Assembly (NCBI GenBank): GCA_025174535.1
Contig: JALBUN010000007.1
Span: 372,001 to 436,000 of the forward strand
Direction of reading: 5' to 3'
DNA from: Cantharellus purpuraceus
Taxonomy: Eukaryota; Basidiomycota; Agaricomycetes; Cantharellales; Hydnaceae
DNA length: 64,000 nt
Shown: positions 38,301 through 49,585 of the stretch, in pieces
How positions within the stretch are numbered: position 1 is the first letter of the stretch
How the letters are laid out: each line of letters starts with the position of its first letter
Position numbers and translations under genes: made by a program
The notes under the pieces: generated by a model
Seen by the model: only the letters and a program-made list of their open reading frames with translations
Told to the model about the DNA's origin: nothing
Database searches by the model: none

Positions 38301-40130
38301 TTGTTCAGCATTTTCTAACTCCTGCCTCGCTGCAATTCGCCGTTCATGCAACGTTTCGTAGCTCATATCGGAGAAATACGATGAGCGTGGCACGGAACCA
38401 GGATTGTAGGAAGGGGTAGGAATGCCATACCGCCGCGACATTTCTGCCTTGTACTCGTCCTCGACAGCACGACCTACGGTAAGTAGAGCTCTGGCAATCT
38501 TCATTCCATCATCAATACCCCCTGTCCCATGTAGGTTCATAAGCTCGAGGATGACAATCAGTGATAGTTTCTCTGGCTTGAGTAGAGAGATAAAAGACCC
38601 TAGGTGTATATATGGCCCACGGCCAGACACGCTTGGGGCTAGATAATCATCAATACTTAAAATGATATGTTGGTAGAAATGCTTTACGATGTCGTGCCTC
38701 CTCTTGCACAAGAACGCTAATGTCGTCCTCGAGTCGCTTAGAGAGCTTTTGATGCCAATCCCACATGAGCGCACGAAGCGGTTTTCCTCCCAAAGTCGAG
38801 GAACGCTGTAGCTTTTCCAGTGTCTCGTGCTCGTGTCGAAGACGTTCGACGGCAACATCATACACGGATTGTTCCAGGAGCTGTTGACGCGCCCAGAGAT
38901 CGTCACCAAGGGCTTTGTGTGTTGCGCTAAGTTTGCTGAGGCTAGAACGTAGTTGACGGAGATTATAGGGCACCTCATAGACCTCCTCCTTTGCGTCACC
39001 TACCGGAGGGACCTCTCTTGCGGTTCCGTCGGCATCGAAGTGAACTTCAGTTTGGACTTGTCCTCGAGGCTTGTGGAAGATGAGTTTTTACATGGAGATG
39101 ATAGCAGATAGAGTATAAACTCACTCTGAGACGCACGACGGGTTTGACTTGAGGGACATCTTTGAGGTGGTCTGGTGCTTGAATAACATCTACCTCCTCA
39201 ACAGCCTGGCTGAACTCATGAACAAGCTTGGGGTAACCCATGGCCGCCACTGTTCTAGAAATCAATCGCAAGAGCTCGTCTTGTTCCTGTTCATTTTCAG
39301 CTACCACTCCACAGGCAGGCACCAGCGAAACGAGAGGGATGTCACGCGCCATAGCCATACGCAATAAGTCTACGGGAGACCGACAAGGGATATTGACAGG
39401 CATAGGCGGATCAGCGGCTGGGTCGTGTCTAAGCGCAACTTTTCAGTGAGGTTAGCAAAGCGTGTAATATTCCTGCTGACCGTTTCCATAGTAGCGTCAT
39501 AATGGCATATGTCTCAGCATTGGGTACGGCGTTCTCATCACCTGCTTCCATTCTGTTAAAAAGCAGCCAGGCTTCCTGTATCCACTCTTCCCTGTGTTGT
39601 TCATGCTTTGCGGCCATTGTGCCATATGCCTGGAGAAAACTGTTAAAGATGGGAATCTTCAACAAAGACGCCCCGCGGCCCTGGATGCGCATTGACTCAA
39701 ACACGTCTCTAGCCCGTGGAATGTCATAACACTCATTTAGACAAGTGTCTACAATGGCGAGCAGATCCTGGGAGCGAGAGTCCGGGAAAAAGAGGTCGTT
39801 GAGCTGATTGGGGGATGAATCATCTGGAAGAGGGGTAGGAATGATTGTAAGAGGGGCTCTGTTACGAAGAAATGCGTTCAGATGCCCAGATGCTAATGGA
39901 AATGGCTCTTGGGGTGCCGCAGGAACAAATAGCGGAGGTATGTTGTGAATGGGCGTGCTTTGCGTGGCAGTTGCAGGTGCCTCGGCCCTTTTTGTGGCAG
40001 AAGAATAACGACGCCTAGCTAGTAATCGGTCGTGGTCAGTACGATTGGTCGTGCGGCGAACGTAGGGAGAAGCGGATGGCAAAGTCACGTCAAGACAGCG
40101 TGCAGTGACTTTGCGTGTCGAACCGAGCAT
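35398..40130 (-). CDS. RPO41: mitochondrial DNA-directed RNA polymerase
   Basis: A long multi-exon minus-strand gene. The N-terminus ([15 protein letters not shown]...RRYSSATKR) is a mitochondrial presequence. A PPR-like region follows ([32 protein letters not shown]). The single-subunit T7-like polymerase core shows [20 protein letters not shown], the motif A aspartate in [16 protein letters not shown], motif B around [14 protein letters not shown] (split by an intron near 36740), and motif C in [11 protein letters not shown]. The C-terminal thumb/palm end is followed by an acidic insert ([14 protein letters not shown]) and the closing FFS. It transcribes the mitochondrial genome and primes its replication. 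All diagnostic motifs are intact. Exon joins between the core blocks were not all traced, so internal boundaries remain approximate. Confidence 0.92.
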
Positions 40131-41210
40131 TTTGGGTGCCCAAATCCAGATCCAGCAAAGGCTGGAGTTGCACCCTCTTCGTCTTGAGCGAACTCAGGTG
40201 TGTAGACCAAAATTTTCTATCGGTGATCACGTGACAGTAGGAATCGTACTTTCCTGACTAATCGCCTCCTACCTCACCCTGTAAAGTTGTCGCCGTCCTT
40301 GAGAGTGCTGGGCCCCAGCGCTGAAACTTCATTAGCCCACGTATGTTGTGCCAGCCCACCTACTCCTCGTTCATTAAGGCTCTACAAGTACCATGCTCTT
40401 ACTCGATCACCCGGATGAGCACTCGACTCGGGGAATGAGATCTATGGGAGGAAGCCGACCCTGGAGCCCACAGAAGAAGAATAGTCCTTGAAGGTCATAT
40501 TTGAGCTCTGTATCATGGTCGCACTGAACGACGTAACTTTTGCTCCTGGTGCATCATGAGACATCAACTGCAAGTCTCATATGCTGTGCTCCTTTGGGAT
40601 TCCAATGCTCCTAATGGTACCTACTCTCTGGAAGGTGGGCAAGTGCGAAACCTCTGGAACTGTGGTCCCCCGAGTTGTGTCTTGTAATCTACGTTTAGAA
40701 CTATGTACTCGAGACGCCTGAGCTGTTTTTGGTTATACCAGACTCTGGCAGGCTAAAATCCCTGACTTTTGATGCCCACTTCCATTGGTCCGCGATGATC
40801 CCTTTCGATCCCTTGGTATTCCTACAACGCGTCTGTGACTTGCTCAGATCGACTAAAATTACGTATTGAGCTCGATGTGAACCCGTTCAGGCTATTGCGC
40901 GACTCGATTTTAAACTAGATCTTTAATCAAGCGGTCCTGGAAGCCAACCCATCGAAAATCGATGTTAACGAGGCATCGGTTAAACTGCTTGTGTAGGAAT
41001 TGACGGGTTTGGTGTGTTAGGCTCGAAGGCTACCGGTGTCGTACCCCGCGGGGCCTCGTCTATTAGGCTCTCTCCACAGCTAACCAGAAATCAAGGGACT
41101 CTTGACTTCCTCACTAGTCACTCTTTGATGTCTGTGAGAGGGTATAAATGACACCAACAGACCCGTCGGCAGATCAGCTCTTTTATCCCCCACTTGCTTC
41201 ACTTGATAGT
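40131..41210. other. intergenic, divergent promoters
   Basis: About 1.1 kb between the starts of RPO41 (minus) and the LysM gene (plus). No open frame of substance was seen. GGGTATAAATGA at 41141-41152 is a TATA box about 65 bp upstream of the LysM start codon. Confidence 0.5.
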
Positions 41211-41828
41211 ATGAGCTCTTCGATCAGACTTGTTGTATATGCCATCTTGGTGACTTGTAGGAGGTGGCCATTGCTCTTTGTTTGTGTCACACTCAGCCTT
41301 CTTGTTTTCTAGCGGTCCTTGCCCAAGTGCCAGGATGTGCACGCAACTACACTGTCAAGCTCGGTGACACATGCAATTCCATATGTACCAACGAGAATGT
41401 CTCTACGTACGTTCACAGCATTCCTTCTCATATTCTCATGACTTACTCCCCAATGACAGGTTCCAGCTTGCACACGTCAACCCGATAATCAATTCTCCAT
41501 GCGACAATCTTGTTCCAGGAGAGGTATGTGATGTGTGGAAATACGCCTCGCCTCCTTATAACCCCTCTTCCAGCCTCTCTGTCTTGGAGTAATCGGTCAG
41601 GACTGCAGAGTAACTACTGTTGTGCGCGCTGGCGATTTCTGCTCGACAATTGCCAACAATGCAGGCATCACGACCTCGACCCTCCTGGCGAACAATCCAA
41701 ACGTCAATCCCACCTGTGATAATATAATCGTTGGAGAGGTATGTGTGATAGGACGCCTCTGCCCTTCTAATAGCTTGCTTCAGGTCCTATGCACTGCAAA
41801 CCAAGTCTTCGAGTACTCCAAGAAATAG
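41211..41828 (+). CDS. secreted protein with two LysM domains
   Basis: Five small exons with introns GTAGGA...TTCTAG, GTACGT...TGACAG, GTATGT...TTCCAG and GTATGT...CTTCAG give about 140 residues. A signal peptide (MSSSIRLVVYAILVTSVLAQ) is followed by two LysM modules. The first has YTVKLGDTCNSIC, LAHVNP and CDNLVPGE. The second has VVRAGDFCSTIA, LLANNPNVNPTCDNIIVGEV. LysM modules bind chitin oligomers. Small two-LysM proteins are known fungal effectors that mask chitin from plant immunity, including one described in Rhizoctonia solani. Whether this one does so is inference. A TATA box precedes the gene. No other domain is present. Confidence 0.85.
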
Positions 41829-42089
41829 AACAGTCATGTGAAAGTGTAACGAGGGATGTTTCTTTCATATGTATTCGTTCATAGTGATCAACTCCAAAAG
41901 AATTATGCAAAGTTTCCCCTCGTGCGCAAGCCTAAGCTTATTCCAGTGACAGGTGTGACACCGCGTATCGCCATTCGCGACGCCTAGTCACGTGTCATTT
42001 AGAAGCTCTGATGGCTGTGACTTGTTACTGACGGGTCCCAGATGGCCGTGACGTGACCCTATTGCTCTGATCCTGTGTCTACAACTGAT

Positions 42090-43724
42090 ATGGGAGAAAG
42101 TGAACAGCAGGTAGTTTCGTACGACAAGGATATGACCCCTCAATCCATCGTTGATGCGTTAGAGAGTCCCTCCAGGCGTTCTTCAGGGCGCCCTGGTAGT
42201 TTTGAGAGGACATTTAGTCCATCCCATCAGAAGACGCGTAATAACTTGGTCGACGCCCTTATATTGTCTGTCGACAATTCAGAAAGGCCGCCTGGTAGGT
42301 TTCAATCGACACAGCGCTCTTGCAACGAGCTGACAAGTCGAACAGCCACAACATTGCTGACATCAAGTTTGGCTCCTGCCACAAGCTCTTCCTGGTTATC
42401 TCACCTGTTTGATAAAGAAACCCTTGAAAAAGTGCATCGTATCTTGTATCCATCTTTCACTATGCTGACCCTGTTCCATCAAGCTCTTTGCAGCGGAAGA
42501 TTTAGGTGACTTTTTTTATTGATCAGTTGCATATGACATGTACGAAATGAATACTTTGCGGACAGGAAACTTTATCATTGTGCGTAAGACTGGTGAGAAG
42601 GAATGGGAGAGTATGCCCATCTATGCTCGCATAGGTTTGAGAGGTCACCCAGTATCTTCTTGCTATATTTGAAACATGCACGACTAGGGATGCATATATT
42701 GTTCCACGGGCCGGCTGCCATCAGATTCGTGACGTGGGGTTGGATACGCAAGGTGCTGAAAGAACAGTCAATCAGACGTAAGCTTGCTCGCGCTCGTCCT
42801 CCGGCTCTAACGAAAAGTTCACTTCTAGAGGGGAAGATCTATGATTCAACAGACCCAGAGATCGTCCTTCCTCAAATCCACAGTTTTATTAAAACGTATT
42901 CCATCGATACCACGGAGCTCCTAGAGTCTGATTTGAACAAATATCCGGTATGAGCAAACGTCATGACGACAATCCGCATGTTAACCCCCCCCCCCACAGA
43001 CCTTTAACTCTTTCTTCAGCCGCCGTCTTAAGCCTAATGCACGCCCAGCTGCATCACCCAACGATCCTACTATCATTAGCTCAGCAGCAGATTCTCGTCT
43101 ATCGGTTTTCAACACAGTGGAAGATGCCAAAAAGCTCTGGTGAGCCCCTCGTGGAGTCCATGAAAAAAACGCACAAAATAACCGCTATTGTGTAGGATCA
43201 AAGGCAAACATTTTACCATCCCTAATCTCCTGCAAGACGCCGAGTTAACAGCGTCCTTGGGTGAAACGCCGTGCCTCGCCGTGTGGCGTCTTGCGCCGCA
43301 AGATTATCATAGGTTCCATTCCCCCGTCTCCGCAACAATTAAATCCATAAAGCACTTGCCTGGAGAATATTATACCGTCAACCCACAGGCAATTAACGAA
43401 GACTTGGATGTCTTTACGGCGAATACCCGTTCAGTTGTAGTGATGGATGCAAGGTTGTCCGCAGATTCAAACGTCACGATTCCCGTAGCATTTGTAGCTG
43501 TAGGTGCCCTGCTAGTTGGTAGCATCTCATGGGAGAAGAAAGCTGGTGAAGAGATACTACGAGGGGAGAACTTTGGCGCATTCGCTTACGGCGGGTCGAC
43601 GGTGATTGCTGTCTTCCCAAAACGTGCTAACATCAAGTGGGATGAGGATCTCTTGCAGGCGAGCAACGCGGAAACTGAGGTACTGGTTAGGGCCGGAGAG
43701 AGGATCGCAGTTACTGAGAAGTGA
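42090..43724 (+). CDS. PSD: phosphatidylserine decarboxylase
   Basis: Six exons give about 450 residues. The first ATG (42090) opens a Ser-rich N-terminus. The core shows LFAAEDLGNFIIVRKTG, ARIGMHILFHG, then FNSFFSRRLKPNARP, FTIPNLLQD, the hydrophobic block DYHRFHSPVSA, and the C-terminal FAYGGSTVIAVFP. GGST is the self-cleavage site where the serine becomes the pyruvoyl group. The enzyme converts phosphatidylserine to phosphatidylethanolamine. A presequence is not obvious, so a PSD2/3-type endomembrane enzyme is as likely as a mitochondrial one. The intron before the SFFSRRLKP exon ends in an 11-nt poly-C tract (42985-42995). Confidence 0.88.
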
Positions 43725-44013
43725 AACACCGGAAACCATCGAGATCATAAATTATGGTGTCTCGCATCCTGCATGTATCTTGGATCTTGAAATATTGATG
43801 ATACCAGACCAAGTATACTGGCTTTGCAGCACGCTTTGGATCAAAGCTACAGGTGTAGCTGTCATTGGACATTGATGGCCCGTGAAGAACAAGGAACTGA
43901 CGTTCTTCAGCCATGTGCAATGATGCATGTCACGTACGCAACAATGCAACATGAGCGGACTTCTATGGATACTTGCATACATAAAACTTTTGGGAGTGAA
44001 CCCGTGTCGTCAT

Positions 44014-45479
44014 TTACGCTGTCCCTGTGGTGCGGAACAACTTCATCACGAACTCGTATGTGCTAAACTGAATACCTCCAGCAAGCTTTAAAAAATGTGA
44101 ATATATGGTTCGGGAAGTTTCCAGGAGAAGTGACTTACTACAAGGCGAACCAATCGTGGAGTTGTTCCTGCCCAAAAACGGGTGATCCCATCTTCTGTCA
44201 AGATCCTGTATGCGCAATGGAATGAATTGCGGTAATTCGTTCGCGCTTCCAACGATTGCATGCGGGTCTTAATAACGCTAACGGGGACAGACGTTACATG
44301 AGGCTTTGCTGTAAGAAACTAATCATGACTGTTTACTCGAAAGGCATGGATGCGTAAGTTGTAATCAGTCCTGCGACTGCGCCAATGCCGAAAGTGACGG
44401 TGCTGGAGAGCCGCTTGTCAGGCTGATCTCCTTGGATGAACTGCTTCAAAGCTTCAAAGACATGAACGTAAGCCCAAAACTCGACGCTAGGACCTCCCGG
44501 GAAACATACATTGGTAGCTTGTGAATCGTACCGCGCTGTTGGTTCCCTGCTTCATAATTACGGGGAACAGTCCTCGATAAACCCCTCTGAATCCTTCATG
44601 TTTGATGATTTGCCCTGTCCCATGGATCAAACCTTTGTACTGAGGGTCAGGCCTTCTAGCATCTTGTACCATCTTTGTCCTATAAAATATCATTAATTCT
44701 TAGAGAGCGCAGATCGATTGCGAGTCTCACTTTATAGTCTCTGAAGGAGTCACAGCTATGATCGCCTGTATATATGGTCAGTGGTCCACCTGTTATACTG
44801 TGATTGGATATGACCTCGCAAGTTCCAGCACCAAGCCCCGCTGGGAAAGGAGATCAATTGTCTGAGAGCACAATATCGTAGACAGCTTGAATACCTAAAA
44901 CGTTCCTCCCTGGCGTCAATTTCCCCTAAACAAATTTCTAGCGATGATTGGCAGCGTCACTGGAAACAGTTATACCTTGTCATCGGCCAAAAGGTGTTTG
45001 ATGTGGTCGTACGTAGAGAACCTGGTGGTACAATGGCTGAGTGATATGTTTTACGATCGTGAACTGTGCGAAGGACCTGACTGCCGACTTCGCTCCATTG
45101 CCAATGATTAATGCACTTGCACCCGAATACAATCCAAAAAACCCTTTCGTTCTAAGCGTGTTCTAGAAGGTGGGCAGAGCTATACCGAGCTGAATATCAT
45201 ATAACAAAACTATGCGCACCCTAATGACCGCTATAGGTCCTTCAGTGGTTCCTCCAAACTGCGACCTTGTCTTCACAAAATCTGATGCTAATCACGACTC
45301 AAATGTAAGTTGCCATTGAAAAGGTACATGTCACCTTACGATAAGTTATGAGACTGTACGCTCCTGTCACGTCAATTCGTCATTGGATGATCAGTGGGCA
45401 CATAAACTAACGCTTCAACTGCTCCTGCACTTGCGCCTGCCACCAGGGAGTGCAAGGGCTTCTCCTTTTTGTTAGCCAT
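44014..45479 (-). CDS. CTP1: mitochondrial citrate/tricarboxylate carrier, copy a
   Basis: A minus-strand gene of about ten small exons encodes a complete mitochondrial carrier of roughly 290 residues. It starts MANKKEKPLHSLVAGASAG. Three carrier repeats are visible through their signatures PSDFVKTRSQF, TPSETIKTKM and MPFDVIKTRMQSLEAR, with GVYRGLFPVIMKQGTNSAVRF and GLYSGASALIIGNGAKSAVRF between them. These match the fungal Ctp1/SLC25A1 family, which exchanges citrate for malate across the inner membrane and supplies cytosolic acetyl-CoA. Intron 1 interrupts codon 23 in phase 2 (GAA GC|GTTAGT at 45411). The frame is open throughout. A paralogue lies 1.5 kb away in the opposite orientation. 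Confidence 0.88.
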
Positions 45480-45882
45480 GAAAAAACCGCCAAGCTAGTT
45501 CAACAGTCTGCGAGATCTAGAGAAAGGCGTAGCTGCGCAAAAACTGCTAAAGATGACAAGGACAGGAAATATGACCGTGAGAGCTAGATGGGACTACTGG
45601 ATGATCACGAGAACGCACATCAACCATGAGGGGAAGCCAGGTCCAGTCGATTACAAGCGGGTCAGTCACGTGTTGTCGGGCACATACGGTGCTTAGTAAG
45701 CGCGCAAGTCTGTCCGTAACTGCCCTTTCATTCTGTGCTGTAATGGGTAATACACTCAGTGTCAAGCTACGGGTAAATACCTCTCCCGCGTTATTCCCGA
45801 ATACTCTGACCTAATGATCAGTATCGCCCCAAATGAAGAAGATCTGTCGTTGATTTGACTTACTGCTGTCCAATCGCTGTTC

Positions 45883-46857
45883 TCATTTGATCTCACGATC
45901 AGACTCGCGAATGGATGCCGCGAGTTGTTCCGCCGTAGGTTGTTCCGGAACAGCATCAACTTGAAGATGTCGTTCAGATCGAAGGAATGCGGCTGTGGTT
46001 GAGCCGATTGCTCCTAACTTAGCTGTCAATTTGACGTCCTGAGGAAAATCGGGAGAAGAGGCCTGTGAAAACCGGAAGTACTGGCGGAGACAGGGCAATG
46101 CAAAGTCCGAGGACGAGGGCGCGAAAAAAACCAGCCACGCCAACTTGTCCCTACCATCAACTGAATGTGAAGAACCTTAGCTATAGCTTGACACACCCCA
46201 CTAAATCGCACCGTTGGCAATCTCCCTAGCAATGCCTGAAATCCTTTCCTCTAAGTCATTGGCCGCTCTCGTCTCATACACCATTAATTCATCAACACCC
46301 ACGCTATTCTCTGACATAATGCGACGAAAGGTATCCTTATTCTTATCTCCTGTCAGATAAAACAGTTTGCCGCCAGTGCGCCTCGACGGTAGATCGTCCA
46401 AGACGAATTGTGCGAGCGATTCACTACTTCCTGCCTGAGTTGCACCGCGTATGAGAGATTCTGAGAACATAGAGGTGTACAACGCGGTCATTCGCGTAAG
46501 AGAACGTCTGGTCGATTCTCCAACAACGTAGAAAGGTGTTCCTGACCAATCCCCTGAAAGAAACTCAGAAAACTGATAGTTGATGTCCAGCGACGAGCTA
46601 CCTGGATCGGGTACTCTGCTTAAAGCTTGGACCCAAGCATCTGCTGCCCTGCTGCTAGTTATGACCACACCAACGAAACCCGATCCTTGATTGGGACCGA
46701 AACGAACGACGTCCTCCAGCACCTGTTCATTGGTAAAGACGGAATCCAGCACCTCAACAAAGTAGGGTGTGTACCCAGCAGCCTCTAGCTTCTGAACATA
46801 TGCGTCAGTAGTCAGAACGCGAGGAGGAGATTTCAGCAAGATTACTGCACGTGACAT
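45883..46857 (-). CDS. HEM4: uroporphyrinogen-III synthase
   Basis: Two exons (about 300 residues). The start MSRAVILLKSPPR at 46857 opens the HEM4 fold. GVVITSSRAADAWVQAL and FYVVGESTRRSL belong to domain 1 and the linker, and KLFYLTGDKNKDTFRRIM with ELMVYET to domain 2. Exon 2 continues WLVFFAPSSSDFAL and KLGAIGSTTAAFLR, ending near AASIRESD. The joining intron starts at GTGCGA just before an in-frame TAG. The enzyme closes hydroxymethylbilane with D-ring inversion in cytosolic haem synthesis. It lies between two citrate-carrier paralogues, and its start is 151 bp from that of copy b on the other strand. Confidence 0.88.
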
Positions 46858-47008
46858 AAGTTATCTAGAGCCTCGGCTATTTCCGCTACGGTTGGCTAGT
46901 TTCTTACAGTCACCTATAGGCCCGTGTCTGTAAACATTACCCTCAACACCTCGCCTGTTTCTGCTGCATCAACCTTTCAGCGCTTTTCTAGCGCGTAAAT
47001 CGATCGGT

Positions 47009-48369
47009 ATGTCTGCAAATAAGAGGGAAAAGCCGATGCACTCGTTACTAGCAGGATCCACAGCTGGGGCGGTCGAAGGTGAGCAGTGATTATCAACATC
47101 AACGACAACGTCTGTCCTGACGCTTATCCTTGAAGCGTGAGTCTATGTGCTATATAAATGAGTTTCCCGTAACATCCAGGCACAGGTTTGTTAATTATCC
47201 TTTTGATTTCATAAAAACACGCGCGCAGTTTGAAGGAAAGGTGGGAGTTGACGTGGCCTTCGTTTGTCTGAAGCGTCTTCTTATGTTGCGTGCCTAAAGC
47301 GCGAAGGTCCGATCGCCATTGTGCGTGATACAGTCCGATCGAGGGGGATTACTGGTCTCTACTCTGGATGCACTGCTCTGGTACAACCAGCTAAAACACA
47401 TGCTAGAAATTCATTGCTCATGGAAAATTAGATTGTGGGGAATGCTGCCAAAGCAGGGGTTAGATTTCTTACTTATGATTACTTCAAGCATATGTTGGCT
47501 GATAACCAGGTAAGAGCATTGTCTTTTCTGTTTCAAGGTATCTACACACAATGACTTGAGGGCAAAGTGACCGCTCCTAGAAGTCTTGTCGGTATGTATT
47601 AATACCAACTGTTATCATCACATTGTACACATACTTGCTTTTCTCATAGCTGGGCTTGGTGCTGGCATGGCGGAAGCAGTTATCGCTGTTACTCCAAGTG
47701 AAACAATCAAGTTAGTCATTCGATAAAAACTACTCCTTTTATCTGACTCATATTTAAGAACAAAACTTATCGACGACTCAAAACGAGCTGTGCCACAGTA
47801 CAAAGGCTTAATTCATGGCACAACCCAAATCATCAAGTCCGAGGGGATTTTAGGGATATATCGTGGATTGTTCCCAGTGGTTGGTTATACTTCTACCCAC
47901 ATCTGAAGGATATGCACTCAGGGTTTTGCAGATGATGCGTCAAGGCGCTAATAGCGCAGTCCGATTCTCTACATATTCATCTCTCAAAGCATTCGTTCAA
48001 GGAAACGCACGCCGTGGCCAACAACTACCCGGATCCATCACTTTTGCTGTCGGAGCAACGGCGGGTCTCGTCACAACATATGTCACGATGCCATTGGATG
48101 TGATCAAAACGCGAATGCAGTCTTTAGAAGCCCGAAAGAAGTATCACAACTCTTTCCATTGTGCATATAAAACCTATACCGAGGAAGGGTTACTTCGATT
48201 CTGGGCAGGGACGACACCCAGGTTAATGAGGCTAGTAGTAAGTCTAACATTCCAGAATTCGCCTTCGATTTACAATACTCACGATCAAATACCAATAATG
48301 CAGTTAAGTGGTGGCATTACCTTTTCCGTATATGAGAATGTAATGAGGCTGATCGATGGTAAAGAATGA
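47009..48369 (+). CDS. CTP1: mitochondrial citrate/tricarboxylate carrier, copy b
   Basis: Plus-strand paralogue of the carrier at 44014-45479. It starts MSANKREKPMHSLLAGSTAG and has the three signatures YPFDFIKTRAQF, TPSETIKTKL and MPLDVIKTRMQSLEAR, plus GVRFLTYDYFKHML and MMRQGANSAVRFSTYS. Exons are small and phases agree to the stop at 48369. One point is unusual: between exon 1 (47009-47078) and exon 3 (47186-47240) the frame holds only if a single-nucleotide exon (C at 47136) lies between two introns of 57 and 49 nt. Copy a has GC continuous at this codon. If that exon is not spliced in, the gene would be frameshifted. A later intron (about 47881-47931) separates YRGLFPV from MMRQGAN. 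Confidence 0.82.
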
Positions 48370-48819
48370 GACGGATGTACAAGATTCGCCGTTTCTTTAT
48401 CCAAATTATTATGAGACAACGATAGAAGTTTATCAAAGGCCATGGACAAGGTCGGTTGGTACGGATTGGTTTATCCCCACCCCTGACGAGCTCTGAGTCG
48501 TCAATAAAGCTGTTTTTCAACAGTTCCGTAGGTTTACTGTGTCCCCCTTAACCTCTTACATTCAATATTTCCAGCAAGGGAAGGTTTTGCGCAAACTCCA
48601 TTAAAAATTAACTAATGGTGGAATTTCACTGCAGGAAGCAACTCAATACATATTGGATCAACTTTCCAACCTATTCCGTCAGTAGGACCTTAAATCCTCA
48701 CCGAGAACTGATGCCCTGTAACTTTCGCCGAATTCCGTAGTGCTTTGCCTACCTTATCGTGTCATCACGATCCTTGAACTGTTGGCGGAACTCTGTTGTG
48801 TGTCGTCGTGTGGCCGAAG

Positions 48820-49125
48820 ATGTCTCTCAAGTCTAGATCAGTGAGCTTCAAGTCAGATATTATTACTCTACACACAGAGAGACTTGATTGCGACTCCACT
48901 ATGAAATTGCACGACAATCAGCTCCTTTTGCAGCCAATACTCGGTCGACAGGTCTCCTTCCAAAGGTATCTTGATCCCGACTTGCTGGCTAGTAGGAGAT
49001 TTATGGAGCTTGGTGGCGATTTGTTCTCGCAAGATCCTCTAGGAGAATCTACGCGTTATTTCTTGCCAAAGGGACTAAGTCCGGCAATAGGCTTCGCTGG
49101 AACGTCTGGAGAGTGTCAGAGCTAG
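48820..49125 (+). CDS. small hypothetical ORF
   Basis: A single frame of about 100 codons from the ATG at 48820 (MSLKSRSVSFKS). It contains LLLQPILGRQVSFQRYLDPDLLASRRFMELGGDL-type segments, which look protein-like, but I recognise no family, and introns cannot be excluded. It lies between carrier copy b and RTT106. Confidence 0.3.
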   Translation: MSLKSRSVSFKSDIITLHTERLDCDSTMKLHDNQLLLQPILGRQVSFQRYLDPDLLASRRFMELGGDLFSQDPLGESTRYFLPKGLSPAIGFAGTSGECQS

Positions 49126-49585
49126 AATCGTGCGATCACTACCATATGTAGATGTACACCGCAAGTCATGGACGACTGATTCACGTAATTTGATTTACCA
49201 CCTTCCAAAATGAGTTAAGTGAAAGTCAAGTACAATTTCTGTTGGAATCCAACAAAAATAGGGGCCCCATTTTCTTGCAGCGGGTTGCGAGTACATTTGT
49301 AGACCGTGACCTGGTGAAAGAAAATGTGCGCTTTCAAAGGCAAACGCTTCGATTGCAGGGGTATGAATATTGAACGCTTTCGAGCTTGAAACAAGCATTC
49401 TAGTTTACCTTCTACACCTTCTAGAAGCGCGTATTATTCAGAAAGGCATACCTTTTCAGTCGCACCCTTATTGTGTACCGGCAGCGGAGAGGGCCAGATA
49501 CATGGTCTCAGTCGCGCTCGCCCGCGTTGTCGACGCGAAGACAGCTCCACCTTTCATACCTATACTCTCGTCAACCCCTGCGTCC

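Noticed and set aside
47186..48369. Citrate carrier copy b as a frameshifted pseudogene
   Set aside because: All three carrier signatures are intact and all later phases agree. The one-base exon explains the single mismatch and is supported by the paralogue. Kept as an alternative until transcripts are seen.
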